From a bacterium (GTDB lineage Archaea; Thermoproteota; Nitrososphaeria; Nitrososphaerales; Gagatemarchaeaceae): a stretch of 35,123 bases of DNA. The notes beneath the pieces were generated by a model that was not told where the DNA came from, made no database searches, and saw only the letters and a list, made by a program, of their open reading frames with translations. Numbering within the stretch: the first letter of the stretch is position 1; the number at the start of each line of letters is the position of its first letter. This document shows, piece by piece, positions 7,320-15,626 of the stretch. The position numbers were made by a program, and so were the translations under genes. The stretch spans positions 1 to 35,123 of the forward strand of contig DAIDAO010000036.1 of the NCBI GenBank assembly GCA_027310575.1. The letters run 5' to 3'.

Positions 7320-9531
7320 GAGTGGCTCTGGAGTGAGTCAGCAGCAGGTCCAACTGAAGGTCCTCGAAGCTTACACGCGTGACGTCGGCAGAGGAGTGGC
7401 GAGGATAGACTACGACGCCATGGACGCGCTCGACGCGTCGACTGGCGACGTCATAGAGATCAAGGGGAAGCGGCGGACTGTCGCGAAGTGCCTCCCTCTG
7501 TATCCGTCCGACGAGGGTAGGGGCATAGTGAGGATCGACGGGCTGATCAGGAACAACGCCGGGGTGGCCATAGGCGACGTCGTGGTGGTGAAGAAGGTGA
7601 AGGCCCCGCCGGCCGAGAAGGTCGTCGTCGCGCCGCTCGAGGCGGTCCCGCCTATCGACGAGCGATACCTTGCCGACGCCTTGGAGAGCGTCCCGGTGAC
7701 GAAGGGGGACAACATCATGATCCCATACTTCGGCGGAAGGCTGACCTTCCAGGTCGTGGGCGTGAGCCCGGTCGCCGACGCGGCCCTCATAACTCAGCGG
7801 ACTGTGTTCGTCATCTCCGAGAAGGGCGAGGCCCTGCGCGGGGTCCCGCAGGTCACGTACGAGGACATCGGCGGGCTCAAGGACGAGATACAGAAGGTGA
7901 GGGAGATGATAGAGCTCCCGCTCAGGCACCCGGAGATTTTCGAGAAGCTCGGAGTGGAGGCGCCGAAGGGGATACTCCTCTACGGCCCGCCCGGCACCGG
8001 GAAGACCCTGCTGGCGAAGGCCGTGGCCACCGAGAGCAACGCGCACTTCATCCCGATAAGCGGCCCCGAGATCATGAGCAAGTTCTACGGCGAGTCGGAG
8101 GCCAGGCTCCGCGAGATCTTCAAGGAGGCCAAGGAGAAGGCGCCGACCATCATATTCATCGACGAGATCGACTCGATAGCGCCCAAGAGAGAGGAGGTGA
8201 CGGGCGAGGTCGAGAGGAGGGTCGTCAGCCAGCTGCTCTCGCTCATGGACGGGCTGGAGGCGCGCGGAAAGGTCATCGTGATAGCGGCGACCAACAGGCC
8301 GAACGCCATCGACCCCGCGCTCAGGAGGCCGGGGAGGTTCGACAGGGAGATCGAGATCAAGGTCCCGGACAAGAAGGGAAGGCTCGAGATCCTCCAGATA
8401 CACACCAGGCACATGCCGCTCGCGCAGAACGACGACAAGCACGGCGCCGTCGAGGGGATTGTTGACATCGAAAAGCTGGCCGCCGTAACTCACGGATTCG
8501 TGGGTGCGGACCTCGAGTACCTTTGCAAGGAAGCTGCGATGAAGACGCTTCGAAGGAACCTCCCGGACATCAAGCTAGAAGAGGACAGGCTAAGCCCGGA
8601 GACTCTGGACAAGCTCATAGTCACGATGGGGGACTTCGAGGGCGCGCTGAAGGACGTCATGCCGTCCGCGATGCGCGAGGTCTACCTGGAGACCCCAGAC
8701 GTCAAGTGGGCCGACATTGGCGGACTGGATGGAGTAAAGAAAGAGCTGCAGGAGGCGGTCGAGTGGCCGCTGAAGTACCCGGACCTCTACGACAAGATAG
8801 GATACATGATGCCCAAAGGGATCATGCTCTACGGCCCGTCAGGGACAGGGAAGACCCTCCTGGCGAAGGCCGTCGCCACAGAGAGCGAAGCGAATTTCAT
8901 CAGTGTAAGGGGTCCTGAGCTCCTCAGCAAATGGGTGGGAGAGTCCGAGCGCGGGATCAGGGAGGTCTTCAGGCGCGCCCGGCAGGCGTCCCCATGCGTG
9001 ATATTCTTCGACGAGGTGGACGCCCTCGCCCCGACGAGGGGGATGGGCGGAGACAGCATGGTGACAGAGCGTGTCGTCAGCCAGCTCCTCACCGAGCTGG
9101 ACGGCGTCCAGAGCCTCCAGGGGGTCGTGGTGCTCGCAGCAACCAACAGGATAGACATAGTCGACCCAGCCCTCCTCAGGGCAGGGAGGTTCGACAAGCT
9201 CGTGCAGATACCCCTCCCGGACAAGCCGGCAAGGAAGGAGATCCTGAAGATACACACGAAGGGGGTCCCGATCGCCAAGGACGTCGACCTGGACAGGATA
9301 GTGGACATGACGGAGGGGTTCAGCGGGGCCGACATGGCTTCGCTCACGAACACCGCAGTCTCCATCGTCCTTCAGGGGTTCATTTCCAGGTACCCGAAGC
9401 CAGACGACGCGAAGAAGCACGTCGACGAGGCCGTGGTCGGGATGGAGCACTTCGCGGACGCGATCAAGAAGGTCAGGTCCTCCAGGGAAGGGAAGCCCAT
9501 GGAGAAGGTCGCGGTCCCCTACTACCGATAG
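7312..9531 (+). CDS. cdc48: CDC48/VCP-type AAA+ ATPase
   Basis: Archaeal CDC48 (VAT, p97 homologue), 739 aa, a hexameric unfoldase that feeds substrates to the proteasome. The N-domain (about 1-185) precedes two AAA modules. D1 has Walker A GPPGTGKT near 225 and DEID. D2 has GPSGTGKT near 508, with Ser where Pro is common, and FFDEVDA. Arginine-finger regions follow. The last residues, VPYYR, have the penultimate Tyr expected of an HbYX-like proteasome-docking tail. TTG start at 7312 overlapping hsp20; a GTG at 7333 would remove seven residues and is a fair alternative. Confidence 0.97.
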   Translation: MSESGSGVSQQQVQLKVLEAYTRDVGRGVARIDYDAMDALDASTGDVIEIKGKRRTVAKCLPLYPSDEGRGIVRIDGLIRNNAGVAIGDVVVVKKVKAPPAEKVVVAPLEAVPPIDERYLADALESVPVTKGDNIMIPYFGGRLTFQVVGVSPVADAALITQRTVFVISEKGEALRGVPQVTYEDIGGLKDEIQKVREMIELPLRHPEIFEKLGVEAPKGILLYGPPGTGKTLLAKAVATESNAHFIPISGPEIMSKFYGESEARLREIFKEAKEKAPTIIFIDEIDSIAPKREEVTGEVERRVVSQLLSLMDGLEARGKVIVIAATNRPNAIDPALRRPGRFDREIEIKVPDKKGRLEILQIHTRHMPLAQNDDKHGAVEGIVDIEKLAAVTHGFVGADLEYLCKEAAMKTLRRNLPDIKLEEDRLSPETLDKLIVTMGDFEGALKDVMPSAMREVYLETPDVKWADIGGLDGVKKELQEAVEWPLKYPDLYDKIGYMMPKGIMLYGPSGTGKTLLAKAVATESEANFISVRGPELLSKWVGESERGIREVFRRARQASPCVIFFDEVDALAPTRGMGGDSMVTERVVSQLLTELDGVQSLQGVVVLAATNRIDIVDPALLRAGRFDKLVQIPLPDKPARKEILKIHTKGVPIAKDVDLDRIVDMTEGFSGADMASLTNTAVSIVLQGFISRYPKPDDAKKHVDEAVVGMEHFADAIKKVRSSREGKPMEKVAVPYYR

Positions 9532-9543
9532 GCTCAGCCCGCT

Positions 9544-10518
9544 TTACGGCTCGGTGCTCTCTGGGGTCGGTGACTGAACCCCCCGACCGCGATCCTGCGG
9601 CGCCCCGTCGAGGAACCTCTCCCAGTACTGCGCCTCTATCGTCAGCCGCCTGGCCACGTCGACCGGGTGCTTGACTATCCCGTCCAGGGCCCCTCCCAGC
9701 TCCTTCTCGTGGAGGTCGGCTATGTAGCTGAGGGAGATGCCTTCGGTGTTCATGAGCTTCTGGACGCGGCTGGTCGCGTAGGCCTGGCTCTGCTTCAGCG
9801 CCTCCATCGTCTCGGCGTCTGCGAACGCGCTCGCAAGGAAGATTAGGTCCCCGCTCCTGATCATGGCCTCGAGGTCGAACCCCCTCCTCTTGACGTACGA
9901 ATAGACGTAGCTGGCGGGGAGGAGGTCCTCCCGCCCCATGATGGAGAAGATCGTCCTTCCTTCGGGCTGCTTCACGACCCTGTGCTTCTCGGCTATCGCC
10001 TTCCTGAGGTCGACGAGGGCGACGAAGGGCATCACGTACTGGTAGTCCTTCCTCAGCGCCTTCGTCAGCCTGCTCCGAACCCAGACCTTCAGGTCCTCCT
10101 GCGTCTTAAGCTCGGCCGGGGTCCGGGACGGCGGGAGGACCCAGACGTTGCTCTGGAGCAGGACGAACCCGGCCCCGATCAGCCTGTCCCTGATCTCGAG
10201 GGAGGCCTTCTTCTTGTACTTCTCCATGAACCGCAGCAGCAATATGGCGTTGAGCGGCCTGTCGTAGTGCCTGAGCAGCTCGTCGGTGGTTACGCCTGTC
10301 GCGTCGAACTGGTGCTGGATCCTCCTCATCAGCCTTCGGAAGTCGTCCTCCCGCCTGGCTTCCCTGCTCCCGTCCTCGGGGGCTTCGGGCTCCCCCTCGA
10401 CGGGTATCCTGTCGATCAGGGCAGCGATGATCTCGTCTTCGCCCCTCTTCCTCATGAGGGGCTCGACGCTCTTCCTGAAAGGCTTCACGAACCTTCCGAA
10501 CAGGTCGAAACCTGGCAA
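9544..10518 (-). CDS. Unknown 324-aa protein of the tubulin/vWA module
   Basis: Family not recognised. The first 25 or so residues (MPGFDLFGRFVKPFRKS...) form a basic amphipathic helix of the type that can bind membrane surfaces, followed by an acidic linker (about 45-60) and a mostly helical body. No enzymatic motif is evident, though a mixed region near GRTIFSIMGREDLLP and GDLIFLASAFADAE suggests a folded domain. The C-terminus is polar and probably disordered. It is the third gene of a minus-strand set: tubulin-like GTPase, coiled-coil protein, then this gene 47 bp later. A role as membrane anchor or adaptor for the GTPase is inference. It converges on cdc48 with a 12-bp gap. Confidence 0.75.
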   Translation of the reverse strand: MPGFDLFGRFVKPFRKSVEPLMRKRGEDEIIAALIDRIPVEGEPEAPEDGSREARREDDFRRLMRRIQHQFDATGVTTDELLRHYDRPLNAILLLRFMEKYKKKASLEIRDRLIGAGFVLLQSNVWVLPPSRTPAELKTQEDLKVWVRSRLTKALRKDYQYVMPFVALVDLRKAIAEKHRVVKQPEGRTIFSIMGREDLLPASYVYSYVKRRGFDLEAMIRSGDLIFLASAFADAETMEALKQSQAYATSRVQKLMNTEGISLSYIADLHEKELGGALDGIVKHPVDVARRLTIEAQYWERFLDGAPQDRGRGVQSPTPESTEP

Positions 10519-10565
10519 GCTGGCCTCACCTCTCGCGCCCCTCGGTCACGGGCGAGCCCAGGCCT

Positions 10566-11126
10566 CTAGCGGGGTCTCCACTGTCTCGGTCCAAGCTTGA
10601 GCGCCACCGTCTTCCGGATCTTCGAGAAGGCTTCGACGATCTTCTGCTTCGCGAAGTATTCGTCCACCTCCTCCACCACCATCCTGTCGGGCCAGATGAC
10701 CACCCCGTCGATCGCAAGGGGGGAGGGGAGCCCCAGGATGTCGCTGAGAGCTTCGAGCGTCTTCGGATAGGTGGCGTTGAACCTGTACTGGAAGGTGAAC
10801 CTCTTCCCTTCGGCCGTCGGCTCCGGCTCGAGGGGGACGATCAGCTCCGATGACGAGAACCCCTGCAGGAGGATCTGACGGGCCTTGTTCGCCGCCTCGG
10901 CGGCCTCGGCCTTCTCCTTGACGAGCTGCACCTCCCTGTCCTTCGACCGCGAGGGCTCCTCGTAGTTGAGGCCTATCAGCGCGTAGAACTGCCTGTCCTT
11001 GTCGGACCGCCTCGGCTGCTCCTTGAGCTCGCGCTGCACCTGCGTGAGCTCGGCTTCGAGGTTCGAGAGCCTCTTCTTCTGCTCTATGAGCTCGCCTGCG
11101 ACTACCTCGACCTCTGACAGGTTCAC
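10566..11126 (-). CDS. Coiled-coil protein of the tubulin/vWA module
   Basis: A 186-aa protein of unknown family. Residues 1-95 are rich in heptad-like Leu/Glu/Lys patterns (LIEQKKRLSNLEAEL, then VKEKAEAAEAANKA), predicting a coiled coil with a central break around GLNYEE. The C-terminal 90 residues look globular, with a YRFNATYPKTLEALSD stretch and a second acidic helix near VEEVDEYF. The start lies 7 bp after the stop of the tubulin-like gene, implying co-translation and probably physical partnership. A structural or bridging role is inference. Confidence 0.78.
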   Translation of the reverse strand: MNLSEVEVVAGELIEQKKRLSNLEAELTQVQRELKEQPRRSDKDRQFYALIGLNYEEPSRSKDREVQLVKEKAEAAEAANKARQILLQGFSSSELIVPLEPEPTAEGKRFTFQYRFNATYPKTLEALSDILGLPSPLAIDGVVIWPDRMVVEEVDEYFAKQKIVEAFSKIRKTVALKLGPRQWRPR

Positions 11127-11133
11127 GGCAGGG

Positions 11134-12501
11134 TCACCCCAGATGGCCGGTGACGTCCAGCACGGCCTGCTTGAACTCTTCGTGCGACAGCCCGCGCTTC
11201 TGATACTCGTCCTTGTACGACTCCCACGCGTCCTCCGCCTCTGCCACGAGCGGGAGGATCTTCTTCCCCACCGCCTTCACGTTCAGCAGGATGCACGCGG
11301 ACGCAGGCTCACCCTCCATGGCAGGGACCTTGATGAACACCAGCCTCTTGTCCGGGATCTCGAACTTTTCCTCGAGGAGGCGTTTGAAGTACTCCCTCTG
11401 CTCCGCGGTTATCGAGCCCTTCGTCTTCAGGATGATGCACGCAGAGTCGCGCGGCCCGGCCTCCACCTTCTCCCCCTCGGGGGCCACGTCGAAGAGGATG
11501 CCCTGGTTCCCCTGGCTGATGTTCTGCTCTATCGAGTCCATGGTCGGCCCCCCTCTCGGCACGAGCGGTATGAGCCAGGGGATGACGAACTTCGGCTTCC
11601 CTGCGGCCAGCCATGTCCTGAAGTTGGACATGTCCCATTCCGTCTCCCTGATGAACGAGTTCATGAACTCCGCGATCGCGTGGGCGGCGAGGAGGTTCAT
11701 GTCCCGGTAGTCCCTCCACCCCACCTGGATCTGCCTGGGGAGCTCATCGACTATCGAGCTCCTCCCCCTCAGACGGTCTGCGAACAGCGACGCCTGCTTC
11801 CTCAGCTCCGAGTTCTCCATCAGGATCGGGGCGTCGGAGTATTTGATCTGGTGGGCCAGGCTCATCACTATGCTGATGTGCGAAGCCCCGTGTATCACCG
11901 GGTCCCACCCGAACTCTGGGATCGTGGCGAAGCTGGCGATCGTCGCCTGCCCGAGGTTCTCCTCTTCCTTCATGTAGCGCATGAACTCCGAAGAGAACGA
12001 GCCCCCCGTCCCTCCTCCCATGCTGAAAGGAAGGATGAACCCCCTGACCGGCTCAGGGGATATCCCCCTTATCCTCGAGGCCAGGTCCTGCTTCTGCTCT
12101 ATCTCCTTCTGGAACCTCGTCCGTCCCTCGGCCCAGTTGCGCGCAGCCCCCCCGAGGCCGTAGACCGCGTGCTTGTCCCTCATTGCGAAGAGCTTCGGGT
12201 AAGATTGGAGGATGAGATTCGCGGAGCGCGGGTCGAGGTCGACCAGGAGCGCCCTGGGGACAAGCGGAGTCTCCCCCCTCTTGAGGGAGGCACCGAACCT
12301 CAGGATCGTGCTCCCGTACCTCCTCAGGACCTCGAGCTGCTGCTTCTCGCCCTTCAGCGTGGGCGCCTTCGGGTCGGCCCCGACGTCGATCAGGACCCAC
12401 CTGTACGCTTCCGCGCCTATCCCGACCCCGGCGTGCCCCATCGACGCTATGATCACGGGGTTAGGCGCAAGCGGTGCCTGCTTCAGGACACCGTAAGACA
12501 A
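11134..12501 (-). CDS. Tubulin/FtsZ-superfamily GTPase, divergent
   Basis: A 455-aa tubulin-superfamily protein. In order, the sequence shows a Gly-rich first loop GHAGVGIGAEAY, a strand ending in LLVDLDP (compare tubulin VDLEP), YGLGGAARNWAEGR (compare the tubulin GNNWAKG region), and the GTP-phosphate signature loop SMGGGTGGSFSSE (compare GGGTGSG) near residues 165-177. The C-terminal half has a strand-rich domain, and the protein ends in an acidic helix. FtsZ is usually shorter, about 350-400 aa. The VDLDP and NWAEG features look more tubulin-like than FtsZ-like. TTG start at 12501, about 26 nt from a TATA-like element, so leaderless. It heads a three-gene operon and is divergent from a vWA gene. 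Candidate relatives are the divergent FtsZ-like families and artubulins; which one is unresolved. Confidence 0.85.
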   Translation of the reverse strand: MSYGVLKQAPLAPNPVIIASMGHAGVGIGAEAYRWVLIDVGADPKAPTLKGEKQQLEVLRRYGSTILRFGASLKRGETPLVPRALLVDLDPRSANLILQSYPKLFAMRDKHAVYGLGGAARNWAEGRTRFQKEIEQKQDLASRIRGISPEPVRGFILPFSMGGGTGGSFSSEFMRYMKEEENLGQATIASFATIPEFGWDPVIHGASHISIVMSLAHQIKYSDAPILMENSELRKQASLFADRLRGRSSIVDELPRQIQVGWRDYRDMNLLAAHAIAEFMNSFIRETEWDMSNFRTWLAAGKPKFVIPWLIPLVPRGGPTMDSIEQNISQGNQGILFDVAPEGEKVEAGPRDSACIILKTKGSITAEQREYFKRLLEEKFEIPDKRLVFIKVPAMEGEPASACILLNVKAVGKKILPLVAEAEDAWESYKDEYQKRGLSHEEFKQAVLDVTGHLG

Positions 12502-12520
12502 CGGCGCGGGAGACGAGAAC

Positions 12521-12540
12521 TTTCTTATTATGTATTTAGA
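12521..12540. promoter_or_regulatory. Divergent promoter of tubulin-like and vWA genes
   Basis: An A/T-rich block (CTTATTATGTATTTAG) stands in GC-rich surroundings between two divergent genes. On the minus strand, ATAATAAG is centred about 26 nt from the TTG start of the tubulin-like gene. On the plus strand, the TATA-like sequence would start a transcript at about 12554-12561. An AAGGAG at 12551-12556 may assist the vWA start at 12571, although the spacing is long. Confidence 0.6.
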
Positions 12541-12570
12541 TTGGCCACCGAAGGAGCGCAGACAGAGCAG

Positions 12571-13143
12571 ATGTCCCTAAAGTTGGCCGAGGCTGAAGAC
12601 AGGCTCTACATGATAGACGGCTCCCGAAGCATGAACGAGAGGCTGGGGAGGGAGAAGCTCAGCAAGGTCGGCGCAGTCAAGCAGACCCTGATGGACTTCT
12701 GCAGCGACAACTGGCAGGCGTCCTACTATACGTGGCCCCTGAGGATAGGGATCACCGGCTACAGGCTCCTCGGCACCCCGGGAAGGACCGCCTTCGAGGA
12801 GATAATCCCGCTCGACCCGGAGCCCGTCAGCCTCGAGCTCTGGCGGCTCAGGGAGTTCTCTGGGAGGGGGGGAGCGATAATCAGGGACGCCCTGGTCAGG
12901 GCCATGGAGATACTGAGAGAGTCTCCGAGAGGGAAGAGGAAGCTCGTGCTCATCGGGGACGGCGGGGACGCGGGGCCCGACCCGGGCGAGGAGGCGCGGG
13001 AGCTAGGGAAGCTCGGGGTCGAGGTCCTGATCGTGGAGCTCGGGGAGTATTCGAGCCACCCGATGCGGGTGGTTGCGAAGGAGTCCGGGGGCAAGTACCT
13101 GCTGGCGAAGACGCAGGATGAAGTCAGGAGGTTCATCCTCTGA
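12571..13143 (+). CDS. Von Willebrand factor A domain protein
   Basis: A single vWA domain of 190 aa. The metal-ion-dependent adhesion site is present: DGSRS matches DxSxS near residue 16, and LIGDGGDAG supplies the later MIDAS Asp. Conserved hydrophobic strands (RKLVLIGDGG, VEVLIVELG) support a Rossmann-like vWA fold. It has no signal peptide or membrane helix, so it is cytoplasmic. ATG at 12571 is preferred; TTG at 12541 would add ten residues. It is divergent from the tubulin-like gene across a shared promoter. Association of vWA proteins with FtsZ-like GTPases has been described for a predicted membrane-remodelling system, so functional linkage is plausible. Confidence 0.85.
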   Translation: MSLKLAEAEDRLYMIDGSRSMNERLGREKLSKVGAVKQTLMDFCSDNWQASYYTWPLRIGITGYRLLGTPGRTAFEEIIPLDPEPVSLELWRLREFSGRGGAIIRDALVRAMEILRESPRGKRKLVLIGDGGDAGPDPGEEARELGKLGVEVLIVELGEYSSHPMRVVAKESGGKYLLAKTQDEVRRFIL

Positions 13144-13201
13144 GCAGGAATCAGGCGCGCAGGGACAAGCTAAGTAGCCGGTGTGAGGAAGGCCGATAGA
13201 C

Positions 13202-14797
13202 TTGCAGCAGGCGGATATCATCGGCAGGGGCACCTGGCTCGACAAGGTGGCCCACGAGACGATCCAGCGCGAGAAGAAGCTGGGGAGGAAGGTGTCGCTT
13301 GTCAGGGTCGAGAGCGGCCTGGGGGCGTCAGGCCTCCCTCACATCGGCAGCGTGGGGGACGCGATAAGGAGCTACGGCGTGAAGCTGGCCCTTGAGACGC
13401 TCGGCTACAAGTCGGAGCTGATCGCCTATTCAGACGACTTCGACGGCCTGCGGAAGGTCCCGGCGGGGTTCCCTTCCTGGCTCAAGGACTACGTCTCCCA
13501 CCCCGTCTCGAGGATCCCCGACCCGTTCGACTGCCACCGCTCGTACGCTGAGCACGTCGGCTCGCTCCTGAGGGAGTCCCTCGACAGGCTCGGCATAGAA
13601 TACAGGTTCCAGAGCGGATCCGACGCCTACGCCTCGGGCCTCCTGAACGACCAGATACGGAAGATACTCTCCCATTCGAAGTCGATAGGGAAGAAGATCA
13701 ACGAGCTCGTGGGCCAGTCGAAGTACGAGGAGTCCCTCCCGTACACCCCTGTCTGCAAGAACTGCGACAGGATCTACGTCACACAGGCCAAGTCGTTCGA
13801 CCCGAAGAAGGACACGGTCCACTACGTCTGCGAGGGGACCAAGCTCGGGGAGAAGTTCGTCAAGGGGTGCGGCCACGAGGGGGACGCGAAGATATCGGAG
13901 GGGAACGGGAAGCTGATGTGGAAGGTCGAGTTCGCTGCGCGCTGGGCCGCGTTCGACATCAGGTTCGAGGCCTATGGCAAGGAGCTCACAGACTCAGTGA
14001 AGATCAACGACTGGGTGGCGGAGCACGTGCTCGGATACCCCCCTCCCTACCACGCGAGGTACGAGCTCTTCCAGGACAAGTCGGGGAGGAAGATATCGAA
14101 GTCGGTCGGGAACCTGGTCACGCCTGTCGAGTGGCTGGAGTTCGCGTCCCCTGAGAGCCTCAGGCTGCTGATGTACAAGCGGATAATCGGCGCGAGGAGC
14201 GTCTCCCTCGACGACATACCGGTCTACATGGACGACTTCGACGACCTCGAAGAGTACTACTTCTCCAACAGGCGGGACCCGAACCGGATGAAGGACGCCA
14301 GGCAGAGGGGGCTCTACGAGTACACGACGCTGCTTAACCCGCCGAAGGCGAAGCCGGCGCACGTCCCCTACAGGCTCCTCGCCCAGCTCGCGTCCGTGGC
14401 CCCCGAGGGGGCTGCGGAGGAGTTCGTGCTGAAGCGGCTCGCCACCTACGGAATGGCGACGGCACAGGCGGAGGGCCTGCCGAGGAGGATAGAATGGGCA
14501 GCCAGATGGTCGACGCGGGGAGGGAAGCAGGCCATCCCGGCCCCCCAGCTCGGCCCCTCGGCGAAGAAGGCGGTCGAAGAGTTCGCGAAGGCGATCCTGG
14601 CCGCGCAGGACGCGGATGGGATACAGAACGCAGCCTTCGACGCGGCGAAGAAGAACGGCCTGAAGCCTGGGGAGTTCTTCCCCTCGGTCTACGCCATCCT
14701 GCTCGGGTCCGACCGCGGTCCGCGGCTCGGTCCGTACGTCATAGACGCGGGGCAGAAGGCGGTCAGTAAGGCCCTCCTCGACGCAGTGGCGGGATGA
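13202..14797 (+). CDS. lysS: Lysyl-tRNA synthetase, class I
   Basis: Class I LysRS, 531 aa, charging tRNA-Lys; this class is typical of archaea and some bacteria. The HIGH-like motif PHIGS is at about residue 46, and the KMSKS equivalent KISKS at about 297. Between them are Cys pairs near CKNCDR and later CGH, a zinc-binding insertion. The TTG start at 13202 is the first possible start after an in-frame TGA at 13184, and a TATA-like AAGCTAAGTA lies about 28 nt upstream, so leaderless. The stop overlaps the UDG start (ATGA). Confidence 0.97.
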   Translation: MQQADIIGRGTWLDKVAHETIQREKKLGRKVSLVRVESGLGASGLPHIGSVGDAIRSYGVKLALETLGYKSELIAYSDDFDGLRKVPAGFPSWLKDYVSHPVSRIPDPFDCHRSYAEHVGSLLRESLDRLGIEYRFQSGSDAYASGLLNDQIRKILSHSKSIGKKINELVGQSKYEESLPYTPVCKNCDRIYVTQAKSFDPKKDTVHYVCEGTKLGEKFVKGCGHEGDAKISEGNGKLMWKVEFAARWAAFDIRFEAYGKELTDSVKINDWVAEHVLGYPPPYHARYELFQDKSGRKISKSVGNLVTPVEWLEFASPESLRLLMYKRIIGARSVSLDDIPVYMDDFDDLEEYYFSNRRDPNRMKDARQRGLYEYTTLLNPPKAKPAHVPYRLLAQLASVAPEGAAEEFVLKRLATYGMATAQAEGLPRRIEWAARWSTRGGKQAIPAPQLGPSAKKAVEEFAKAILAAQDADGIQNAAFDAAKKNGLKPGEFFPSVYAILLGSDRGPRLGPYVIDAGQKAVSKALLDAVAG

Positions 14798-15504
14798 CCC
14801 CCCGCCGATTCGCTTCGATCGGGGCGCTCAACAGCCGCGTAGTCGCATGCAGGCTCTGCCCGAGGCTCGTCAGGTACAGGGAGAGCGTCAAGCCGCGCGC
14901 CTCCTTCGCAGGCGAGGAGTACTGGCGCAGGCCAGTGCCCGGGTTCGGCGACCTGGGCGGCAGGCTGCTCGTGATAGGCCTGAGCCCGGCTGCCCATGGC
15001 GGCAACAGGACCGGCAGGGTCTTCACCGGAGACTCTTCTGGCAGGTTCCTGGTCAGGGCGCTCTACTCTGCCGGCTTCGCCAACCAGCCCGTCTCCGAGT
15101 CGAGAGGGGACGGACTGGTCTATTCCGACTGCTACGTGACGGCCGCGGTGAAGTGCGCGCCGCCCTCGGACAGGCCGACCCCCACGGAGTTCGCGAACTG
15201 CTCGCAGTACCTCGACGGCGAGATCGCCCTCATGCCCGACCTCGAAGCCGTCCTGGCGCTCGGCGCCCTGGCGTTCGGAGCCTACGTCGGCCACCTGCGC
15301 AGAAGGGGGATTGGCGTCAGAGGGCTGAAGTTCGCCCACGGGGCCGCATACCGGGTCAGCGGATTCCCGGCTCTCTACGCGTGCTACCACCCCAGCCCCC
15401 GAAACACCAACACCGGCGTCCTGACCCAGGGGATGCTCGTCGGGGTGCTCCGGAGAATCAGGTCAGACCTCGGAGCGGGCACCCGCCCCTCAAAGCATAA
15501 CTAG
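14794..15504 (+). CDS. Uracil-DNA glycosylase, family 5 (UDGb)
   Basis: Base-excision repair enzyme of 236 aa that removes uracil, and in this family often other deaminated bases. The active-site motif GLSPAAHGGNRTGRVFTGD (about 65-83) is the family 5 form, lacking the polar catalytic residue of other UDG families. The second motif HPSPRNTNTG is near residue 196. Cys19 and Cys22, plus later Cys residues, are the expected [4Fe-4S] ligands. ATG overlaps the lysS stop by 4 bp. The GC-rich C-terminus ends 20 bp before the tRNA-like locus. Confidence 0.94.
   Translation: MTPRRFASIGALNSRVVACRLCPRLVRYRESVKPRASFAGEEYWRRPVPGFGDLGGRLLVIGLSPAAHGGNRTGRVFTGDSSGRFLVRALYSAGFANQPVSESRGDGLVYSDCYVTAAVKCAPPSDRPTPTEFANCSQYLDGEIALMPDLEAVLALGALAFGAYVGHLRRRGIGVRGLKFAHGAAYRVSGFPALYACYHPSPRNTNTGVLTQGMLVGVLRRIRSDLGAGTRPSKHN
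15491..15504 (+). promoter_or_regulatory. TATA-like box before first tRNA 5' copy
   Basis: CAAAGCATAACTAG is centred about 27 nt before GGGCCCG at 15525, the spacing of an archaeal stable-RNA promoter. It overlaps the end of the UDG gene. Support is position and A/T content only. Confidence 0.4.
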
Positions 15505-15524
15505 ACTGACATTGGCGCAGGGCT

Positions 15525-15556
15525 GGGCCCGTAGCCTGGTCCTCCAAACAGTTTCG
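15525..15556 (+). other. Partial tRNA 5' copy with anticodon-like arm
   Basis: GGGCCCGTAGCCT at 15525 matches the acceptor and D-stem start of the downstream tRNA-like copy (GGGCCCGTTGCCT at 16537) in 12 of 13 positions. It lacks a D-stem 3' strand: it passes directly into TGGTC and CTCCAAA. CTGGTC (15536-15541) can pair with GACCAG (16607-16612), CTC with GAG (16598-16600), and CAGTTTCG (15549-15556) with CGGAGCTG (16590-16597). This leaves 4-nt and 6-nt bulges on opposite strands, a relaxed bulge-helix-bulge. Splicing there would give an anticodon loop CTCCAAC with anticodon CCA, but without a D-arm. Confidence 0.5.
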
Positions 15557-15626
15557 GAGACGTCTGGGCACAACTTTGTTCATGACTCACTGCAGCTTAT
15601 CTTGGAAGCGTTCTAATCCAGGTCGT

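Noticed and set aside
10999-12540. Upstream extension of the vWA frame to 714 codons
   Set aside because: It runs antisense through the tubulin-like gene and across the divergent promoter; the vWA fold begins near 12571.
15525-15600. Complete tRNA at the first copy, such as Asn from CAACTTTGTTC
   Set aside because: No anticodon stem pairing and no T-arm or acceptor 3' strand follows.
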